DNA from: an uncultured Dehalococcoidia bacterium
GTDB lineage: Bacteria > Chloroflexota > Dehalococcoidia > Dehalococcoidales > UBA3254
DNA length: 10,317 nt
NCBI GenBank assembly: GCA_903890885.1
Contig: CAITCX010000111.1
Location: forward strand, 1 to 10,317
Reading direction: 5' to 3'
Shown: piece after piece, positions 1 through 3,958 of the stretch
Position numbering within the stretch: position 1 is the stretch's first letter
How the letters are laid out: each line of letters begins with the position of its first letter
Notes under the pieces: generated by a model
What the model saw: the letters and a program-made list of their open reading frames with translations, nothing else
What the model was told of the DNA's origin: nothing
Database searches by the model: none
Position numbers and translations under genes: made by a program

Positions 1-101
1 CACTTATCCGCTGAAACAAAAAAACGAAGCATATTAATGCGTTAGAACGAGTGGTAACCGTTTAACTGGCACAAGGGGCATCACAGATTTTGCGTCTGTC
101 C
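1..101. other. left edge beyond the IS, nothing identified
   Basis: These 101 bases adjoin the left repeat of the IS. Minus-strand frames give only short peptides before stops, and none continues the interrupted HEPN-like gene. No RNA gene, hairpin terminator or promoter is evident. Confidence 0.4.
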
Positions 102-127
102 CTAACTGTTCTGTTTAGTCTGATAAG
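102..127 (+). repeat. left terminal inverted repeat of the IS
   Basis: The outer half reads CTAACTGTTCTGT and pairs with CTTACTGTTCGGT at the other end (read inward from 1739). The inner half shares GT-TGATA-G. In all 19 of 26 positions match. The repeat contains the transposase stop codon. An ACTGTTC core near the tip resembles IS6-type ends as I recall them. Confidence 0.65.
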
Positions 128-1074
128 CATGATTCCACTTTAAGACTATGTTGCATGACAACATCTTTCCAGCTTTTATACGGATAGTCGGATTTGGCAG
201 CAAAAGCGGGGGTTTTATCACCTAAAGATTCATGAGGTCTGAAATAGTTATAATTAACTAACCAGCCGTCCATTATGAGCATGGCAGTCGTTTTGTTGTG
301 CATCCCTCTCATAATCTCAGTCCTGCTTTTTAACGTCGAATGGAAACGTTCAATTTTGTTAGTGTTGTTTTCTATCTCAAATGGACTGCCTTGAATATGT
401 TGGGTATGAGAACCGAAAGTTAATTCTATCCCATCTAAATAAGCTCTCAGTCTATCGGTGAAGATTATCTTCGGCATTTTACCAGCACGCTCTAAAGCTC
501 TTTCCATGAGTGTTTGAGCGTCCTGAGTTGTGCGGGTAAGGGACATATGAGAGGCCAACAGAAAGCGGGTATCGTCGTCGATAATATCCCAGAACCATCC
601 GTTTATATCTTTGTCCAGCTTCAAAACTGTTTCATCAGCAACCCAGTAATTGCCGACGGTAACATGGGTGGTTTTTGTTTTTTCCACGGCTATTTTAGAG
701 TAACGAATTATCCAGTCATAGACGGTAGAATCGGATGGGTAAACATGGTATATATGGTCTAACTGCCTTCGGATTTTGTCGATTGAGAGACCATCATAAA
801 ATAATCCTAAAGCGGAGGCTATTCTATCTGGTGGGTATTTCATGCCTTCTAAGGCATTGTTACCAGCAAAGGTACGCTTACAATGACGGCATAGGTAATA
901 TTGGATATTACCAGCACGCATACCGTTTTTAACCACTTTTTGAGACCCGCAAAACTTACACTTAACGATGCACGTTGTAGAAATAGAAACCTGTTCGAGA
1001 TTCGCTGCAACAGGCTTAATATGGATTTTTGAGGATAATTCTTTGGCGATGACAGAGTAGTCTATATCGGTCAT
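115..1074 (-). CDS. DDE transposase, IS6/IS240-like, with N-terminal zinc ribbon
   Basis: This 319-residue protein should cut and rejoin the ends of the surrounding element. The N-terminus has a zinc ribbon (C39, C42, C62, C65) followed by a helix-turn-helix region at about 80-125 for binding the ends. The catalytic core shows the DDE triad: D147 in VADETVLKL, D207 in IIFTDRLRAY and E242 in NKIERFHSTLKSR. The spacing and the YNYFRPHESLGDKTPA tail are typical of IS6-like and related DDE transposases. The frame is intact and all three acidic residues are present, so it may be active. Its ATG overlaps the stop of the DUF1883-like gene by four bases (ATGA), which implies translational coupling to the passenger operon; this is odd for an IS, where the transposase normally stands alone. 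Family placement is from recognition, not from a search. Confidence 0.92.
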   Translation of the reverse strand: MTDIDYSVIAKELSSKIHIKPVAANLEQVSISTTCIVKCKFCGSQKVVKNGMRAGNIQYYLCRHCKRTFAGNNALEGMKYPPDRIASALGLFYDGLSIDKIRRQLDHIYHVYPSDSTVYDWIIRYSKIAVEKTKTTHVTVGNYWVADETVLKLDKDINGWFWDIIDDDTRFLLASHMSLTRTTQDAQTLMERALERAGKMPKIIFTDRLRAYLDGIELTFGSHTQHIQGSPFEIENNTNKIERFHSTLKSRTEIMRGMHNKTTAMLIMDGWLVNYNYFRPHESLGDKTPAFAAKSDYPYKSWKDVVMQHSLKVESCLSD

Positions 1075-1364
1075 GACACCTCATAATGAACGGCAGTATT
1101 TTGATATTGGTCAGTATTATTTATTATGAAATACCACTTTCCTTCGTGTGGAATCCTTACACGGCTTCTATGTTCCCTTTGATTAATAAATCCTCCAAAA
1201 GAACTAAAGGTTACACCTTTTTCATAATTGATAAATCCCTCTTCATCAACTAGGTATGTATTTACGGGAAACTCAGATTCTACGTAAAAAGTTACAGAAT
1301 CCCTAAGCCTCAAATTAAAGCTAAAATAGATATATGTTTTGGCTGGTAATGTTTGGGTAGGCAC
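1071..1364 (-). CDS. DUF1883-like small beta-sheet protein, IS passenger
   Basis: About 97 residues from a GTG at 1362-1364. The frame is open further upstream to 1721, but that part lies opposite the better membrane protein frame and has no protein-like character, so I take the GTG, which lies five bases after the membrane gene stop and follows AAAGAGA. The pattern FPVNTYLVDEEGFINYEKG, then FSSFGG, then RVRIPHEGKWYFIINN recalls DUF1883 (Atu1913-like) proteins: a ligand-like loop, a YxxG turn, a GG pair and a P-x-x-G-x-W strand. Function of that family is unknown. My recollection is that it sometimes accompanies TIR-domain proteins, which I cannot check here. No membrane segment or signal peptide. 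It is the middle gene of a three-gene unit with the two-helix membrane protein upstream and the transposase downstream (ATGA overlap). Confidence 0.65.
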   Translation of the reverse strand: MPTQTLPAKTYIYFSFNLRLRDSVTFYVESEFPVNTYLVDEEGFINYEKGVTFSSFGGFINQREHRSRVRIPHEGKWYFIINNTDQYQNTAVHYEVS

Positions 1365-1369
1365 TCTCT

Positions 1370-1684
1370 TTATTCGCCCTTCTTCTCTGGTTCTTTTTTG
1401 GGTATTGGATTCTCTGGTAACTTGGGAGGTCTCTCGAATGGACCTATTTTGTTTGCTTGGTCTATAAATAACCTTATCGGATAATAAAACAGAGGAATTA
1501 CAAGCAACAAAAGAAACTTCCAATTTTCGTTCAGGAATTGTATTATTTTCCCCGCTTTGGTGTCCTCTGGATCTGAACGTTGAAAAATTAGGAAGGCTAT
1601 TGCCGCGGTTATAAGTACACAGATGAGGAAAACAAAAACTATTTCTAGCCATTTGAATATACTTTTTAAAATATCGTCTAACAT
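1370..1684 (-). CDS. two-helix membrane protein, IS passenger
   Basis: A 104-residue protein, not recognised. Two hydrophobic segments (about 12-34 and 54-73) are joined by a short charged loop with RSDPEDTK. The C-terminal 25 residues are rich in Pro, Lys and Glu (RPPKLPENPIPKKEPEKKG) and should face the cytoplasm. The ATG at 1682-1684 is chosen; a TTG directly before it (1685-1687) is possible. No Shine-Dalgarno site is visible, and the promoter at 1693-1721 would start transcription almost at the ATG, so the message may be leaderless. The stop lies five bases before the DUF1883-like start. A small membrane anchor with a soluble partner of unknown function is all that can be said. Confidence 0.72.
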   Translation of the reverse strand: MLDDILKSIFKWLEIVFVFLICVLITAAIAFLIFQRSDPEDTKAGKIIQFLNENWKFLLLLVIPLFYYPIRLFIDQANKIGPFERPPKLPENPIPKKEPEKKGE

Positions 1685-1692
1685 CAACCATT

Positions 1693-1721
1693 ATTATATC
1701 ACCGTATACAGCACCTATCAA
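1693..1721 (-). promoter_or_regulatory. sigma70-type promoter at the IS right end
   Basis: On the minus strand TTGATA (1716-1721) is followed after exactly 17 bases by a perfect TATAAT (1693-1698). The -35 box lies in the terminal inverted repeat and the -10 box just inside it. Transcription would begin near 1685-1687, at or next to the start codon of the membrane protein, and should cover the three-gene unit including the transposase. Confidence 0.65.
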
Positions 1722-1739
1722 ACCTTACCGAACAGTAAG
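1714..1739 (-). repeat. right terminal inverted repeat of the IS
   Basis: Reading inward on the minus strand it begins CTTACTGTTCGGTAAGG and ends TTTGATAGG. It matches the left repeat at 19 of 26 positions. The TTGATA within it (1716-1721) is also the -35 box of the passenger promoter. The sequence beyond 1739 is the interrupted downstream partner of the 167-residue protein gene. Confidence 0.65.
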
Positions 1740-1821
1740 CGGAAGGGATTTGACTTGAAAAACTAGATGATACCAATAAATCAGCTAAATCTAAGAATAA
1801 TAGCCAATTATATTCGGTCAT
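1740..1821 (-). pseudogene. N-terminal remnant of a HEPN-like gene, cut by the IS
   Basis: An ATG at 1819-1821 overlaps the stop of the 167-residue gene (ATGA). The surviving 27 codons give MTEYNWLLFLDLADLLVSSS followed by FSSQIPS, then the frame runs into the IS repeat and stops at 1699-1701. The W-x-x-(F/Y)-L-x-L-A-x-x-L opening resembles the first helix of small HEPN-domain proteins that continue with an R-S-A-x-S-R-A-Y-Y-A motif; that catalytic part is missing here. The rest of the gene is not found in 1-101 in any minus-strand frame, consistent with loss of sequence beside the IS. HEPN proteins are often RNase toxins paired with a small upstream gene, and the upstream partner here fits. 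The match covers only one helix, so the identification is tentative. Confidence 0.42.
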
Positions 1822-2321
1822 TCAATAATCTCCACATCGAAATTAAGCCGATAGCCAGAGTCTTTCTCTAAGGATAATGAAGATTCCTGATCGAATTGTT
1901 TTAATAAAGTCAGGGCCTTATCAACCTTTTGATTAACTTGGATCATTCCGAAAAGTTGTTCAAAACCTTCCTCAGGATCACGATCCAGCTGCAAATAAAC
2001 TGAGGTTTGACCAAATATGTTTATTATACCTGATTCAACCTCAACTAAAATTGGAATTATGTCTGTATTGGATTTTAAGAAACGAACTACGTCTTTACGT
2101 CGATATGAATTAACTTTGTAACATTTAAAAACATTATCTATATCCAGACTTTTTTTTACGGCTGTAACCTGCTGCAGTTCTGTATAATCTTTACCGCTAT
2201 TGACCTTTTTTGTCGCCATCTCAACCACCTCACCTTTACACATAATCTCTGCCGTATCTATTTTAGAGGCTATTTCCTGAGTCCACTTTTCATATTGGCC
2301 TTTAGAGGTTTTGTCAGTCAT
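1818..2321 (-). CDS. 167-residue protein, possible antitoxin-like partner of a lost HEPN-like gene
   Basis: Not assigned to a named family. The N-terminal 70 residues are polar and Lys-rich. The C-terminal half (about 75-167) has DIIPILVEVESGIINIFGQ, then VYLQLDRDPEEG, LFGMIQVN, ALTLLKQFDQE and a final DVEIIE. This layout (helix with PxLVE, FG, a DPE loop, an FDxE motif and a closing beta strand) recalls small proteins in cyanobacteria and Chloroflexota that sit directly before HEPN-type genes. That is memory, not a search result. AGGTGGC lies four bases before the ATG at 2321; an in-frame ATG at 2219 with GAGGTGG upstream is an alternative start. The stop overlaps the start of the truncated downstream gene. 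It has no membrane segment or signal peptide. Confidence 0.7.
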   Translation of the reverse strand: MTDKTSKGQYEKWTQEIASKIDTAEIMCKGEVVEMATKKVNSGKDYTELQQVTAVKKSLDIDNVFKCYKVNSYRRKDVVRFLKSNTDIIPILVEVESGIINIFGQTSVYLQLDRDPEEGFEQLFGMIQVNQKVDKALTLLKQFDQESSLSLEKDSGYRLNFDVEIIE

Positions 2322-2351
2322 TTTGCCACCTAAATTATACCATACGTAATT

Positions 2352-2531
2352 TTATTTTTTTACGATAACTGTCAATTCGCCGCCGCAATAATGTTTGGGT
2401 TTCTTGCCCTGACCCTGATCGATATGTGGATGATAGTCCAGTCGAAGCAGGCCGCTCTTGATCGCAGCCTCCGCTGTAAATTGCTCTTTACAGCGATCAC
2501 ACTGGCAATAGACCTGGAGCGTTTTGATCAT
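2352..2531 (-). CDS. 59-residue zinc-ribbon-like protein
   Basis: A small soluble protein with likely metal ligands C9, C11 and C14 (CQCDRC) near the start and H47/C49 (KHYCGGE) near the end, plus H34 and H36 in DYHPHID. I take the ATG at 2529-2531, which overlaps the stop of the upstream gene as TAATG and follows GGGGGTGG; a GTG two codons earlier is possible. The size and the cysteine pairs suggest a single zinc-bound fold. Function unknown; similar orphan zinc proteins are common in phage and plasmid accessory regions. Confidence 0.7.
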   Translation of the reverse strand: MIKTLQVYCQCDRCKEQFTAEAAIKSGLLRLDYHPHIDQGQGKKPKHYCGGELTVIVKK

Positions 2532-2815
2532 TACCACCCCCTAATCAGTATGTGACAATCCTTGCAGGACCATATAACGTCTTCGGGTTTTTGATAATTG
2601 TAGTGATGGCCTTCGAGGTCCTTAGTTCGTTTGCCGCAAATCTGGCAATGATCCGGTTTTAATTCCTTATTTTTATTGACCTGTACTCTGGCTCGATGTT
2701 TCTCCGGGTGTAAGAGTTGATCCGCGCGTTGAGGGCTAACCCCTAATATTTTTGATAACTGTGTCGGGCTATCGGACGTGGACCTTATGAATCCTATGGC
2801 CGCTTCTCTGTTCAT
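2531..2815 (-). CDS. small HTH plus HNH-like zinc protein
   Basis: 94 residues. Residues about 16-36 (SPTQLSKILGVSPQRADQLL) read as a helix-turn-helix, followed by a basic HPEKHRARVQVNKNK linker. The C-terminal part has C57-x2-C60, then EGHHYNY (H70, H71), then C84-x2-C87-H88, an HNH-like zinc-finger arrangement. Proteins of this design are common in phages and mobile elements and are assumed to bind or nick DNA; the short length leaves the nuclease activity doubtful. No good Shine-Dalgarno site precedes the ATG, but the upstream stop is only two bases away, so translation is probably coupled. The stop overlaps the next start (TAATG). Confidence 0.78.
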   Translation of the reverse strand: MNREAAIGFIRSTSDSPTQLSKILGVSPQRADQLLHPEKHRARVQVNKNKELKPDHCQICGKRTKDLEGHHYNYQKPEDVIWSCKDCHILIRGW

Positions 2816-2817
2816 AA

Positions 2818-3132
2818 TTATTTTGGCCGTAATGTTGGCGGCGGAGTAACCGCCGCGTTAGAAGAATTAGTAATAGCGTCTGTAACCCTTTTTACACCCG
2901 CGTCCACTCCGGCGCCGGATAAAAAGGCCAGGAGCAATGAGATCATGTTAGTTGTGCCTGAATAATCGAAAGCGGCTGCTATCACGGCAGCGCCTATGAA
3001 GCTCTTTACCACGGATGTTAGAAACTTGCGCGGAGTGAATGGCTCCGTGGTAGCCGCCCAGCCCAAGAGTGATGTTGCAATGCCGCCAAAAAGAGCAGCC
3101 AGGAAAACCAAAATGATAATCTGTTTAAACAT
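2818..3132 (-). CDS. small holin-like membrane protein
   Basis: 104 residues with a hydrophobic start (IIILVFLAALFGGIATSLLG, about 4-27), a second apolar stretch at 39-56 (FLTSVVKSFIGAAVIAAAFD) and a third, more Gly/Ala-rich one at 62-80. The C-terminus is hydrophilic and ends in a Pro-rich TPPPTLRPK. Size and number of segments suit a phage-type holin or a small structural membrane protein, but no family is recognised. GGAGG lies 14 bases before the ATG, inside the end of the upstream gene, which is longer than usual. It lies two bases after the transglutaminase-like gene and two bases before the HTH/HNH gene. A pairing of peptidase and holin (a lysis or envelope-crossing set) is possible but only inferred. 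Confidence 0.68.
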   Translation of the reverse strand: MFKQIIILVFLAALFGGIATSLLGWAATTEPFTPRKFLTSVVKSFIGAAVIAAAFDYSGTTNMISLLLAFLSGAGVDAGVKRVTDAITNSSNAAVTPPPTLRPK

Positions 3133-3134
3133 TT

Positions 3135-3587
3135 TTAATATTTGCCTCCAGGCGCAAAGTTAGTCAGTCTAATCAATTTTTTCCAATTTAAATCAACATA
3201 GTAACAGCTCGTGAGTGGAGTTCTGGCGGCCACTAAATTGCCGCCGCTGTCTTTGGTGGTGACTCCATCGGCCAGGTTTGTTTCGTCGGCTTTTACTATC
3301 GCCATATTAGCAATGTGATAGATATGAGACGGATCTTTGTCCAGCTCATTTGTCAGGTCTGCTGCTGTAAATATCTGTGTGCCGTAACATTGACCTTGCC
3401 AAACCAGCTCACAGGAAAGAAAAAGGCCGTCAGTTTCGGCTATTGCCCGCGCCTCTCTCGAATAATCGTCGCATAAATTTGGAGACGGCATAGCCAGCTC
3501 GTCATGCAAATTAAACCAGGCGTTTAACTCTGCAAACGTCTCAAAATCCCGAAGCGGAGCTGCGATTGTTTTGAAGAGGAAACACAT
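3135..3587 (-). CDS. transglutaminase/papain-like cysteine peptidase candidate
   Basis: 150 residues from the ATG at 3585-3587, which overlaps the JAMM gene stop as TAATG and follows GGAAAGG; a GTG seven codons earlier is less likely. Possible catalytic residues are C39 in NLCDDYSREARAIAETDG, H91 in HIYHIANMAIV and D132 in CYYVDLNWKK. The order Cys (at the start of a helix) - His (on a strand) - Asp (on the next strand) is that of the transglutaminase-like/NlpC-like superfamily. CDDYS...HxxNMAI...YYVD resembles small phage and plasmid members of that group. No signal peptide is evident, so it acts in the cytoplasm, in a particle or with the membrane protein next to it. It could be a peptidase, an amidase or a cross-linking enzyme. 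Confidence 0.6.
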   Translation of the reverse strand: MCFLFKTIAAPLRDFETFAELNAWFNLHDELAMPSPNLCDDYSREARAIAETDGLFLSCELVWQGQCYGTQIFTAADLTNELDKDPSHIYHIANMAIVKADETNLADGVTTKDSGGNLVAARTPLTSCYYVDLNWKKLIRLTNFAPGGKY

Positions 3588-3958
3588 TACCTTTCCACCT
3601 TGTAACACTTCAGTTCACCGGCGTTCTCTCCGGAAGGAACGCTGATACACATATTCTTGAGCCTTAGTTTTTTCATTTCGGCAACATCGGCATCCGACGG
3701 ATTAGCGTTTCCTTTGGGGTGGGTATGCGCCACGCCTATCGGTTTCCAACCGCCAGGACAACCTATATCAAGGCTCACAGCGGTTAATGTCCCGGCAGCC
3801 TGGGATCCACGGCAAAGCTGGCCATCTTTCTCGCAAATCGTGAAGGCAGTCTCGTAATCGCCAGGCACATTCTCGAAAACACTGCGCGGTAATTGCTGGT
3901 TTAGCCGGCATTGAAGCCGCTGCAATTTGCACCTTAACTGTGTCCGTTTACTCATCAT
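3587..3958 (-). CDS. JAMM/JAB-domain metalloprotease-like protein
   Basis: 123 residues. A complete JAMM zinc motif is visible: HTHP (H78, H80) followed by S88-x2-D91 (NPSDAD). The upstream glutamate expected from the fold may be E36 in DYETAFTI. GWKPIGVAHTHPKGNANPS is the strand-turn-helix expected around this site. JAMM enzymes cut isopeptide or peptide bonds next to ubiquitin-like tags or, in phages, process tail and peptidoglycan-linked peptides; the substrate here is unknown. The first 25 residues are very basic with Cys at 10 and 17, and the whole protein has seven cysteines, many for its size. The start overlaps the stop of the ArdC-like gene (ATGA) and the stop touches the next ATG (TAATG), so the three are made together. 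Confidence 0.8.
   Translation of the reverse strand: MMSKRTQLRCKLQRLQCRLNQQLPRSVFENVPGDYETAFTICEKDGQLCRGSQAAGTLTAVSLDIGCPGGWKPIGVAHTHPKGNANPSDADVAEMKKLRLKNMCISVPSGENAGELKCYKVER

Larger units (their letters stand above)
102..1739 (-). mobile_element. IS6/IS240-like insertion sequence carrying two passenger genes
   Basis: The element is bounded by imperfect inverted repeats at 102-127 and 1714-1739 that share 19 of 26 positions by hand alignment. Inside, all on the minus strand, lie a two-helix membrane protein gene, a DUF1883-like gene and a DDE transposase gene. The transposase stop codon (115-117) falls inside the left repeat and the promoter -35 box falls inside the right repeat, which fits true ends. 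At 1638 bp it is about twice the usual length of an IS6-type element, and the extra length is the two passenger genes. I see no target duplication: 94-101 (gtctgtcc) does not match 1740-1747 (cggaaggg) in either orientation, so a neighbouring deletion or rearrangement may have followed insertion. The right end lies in a candidate HEPN-like gene. The alternative is that the two inner genes are host genes and the right repeat is fortuitous; the length of the match and the promoter placement argue against this. Confidence 0.68.

Noticed and set aside
514..932. Plus-strand open frames opposite the transposase
   Set aside because: They lie opposite a clear DDE transposase and have no motifs or ribosome sites.
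1074..1110. A simple IS right end just upstream of the transposase start (GAACGGCAGTA near 1087)
   Set aside because: It resembles the left repeat only with a two-base gap and lacks the inner half of the match. The repeat at 1714-1739 is much better.
1365..1721. N-terminal extension of the DUF1883-like frame, giving a 216-residue protein
   Set aside because: The extension is the shadow of the membrane protein gene in another frame: it is Arg/Ser-rich, has no hydrophobic core, and would start inside the IS terminal repeat.
3588..3608. GTG start seven codons before the transglutaminase-like ATG
   Set aside because: The ATG has GGAAAGG upstream and forms TAATG with the preceding stop, as seen elsewhere in this cluster.
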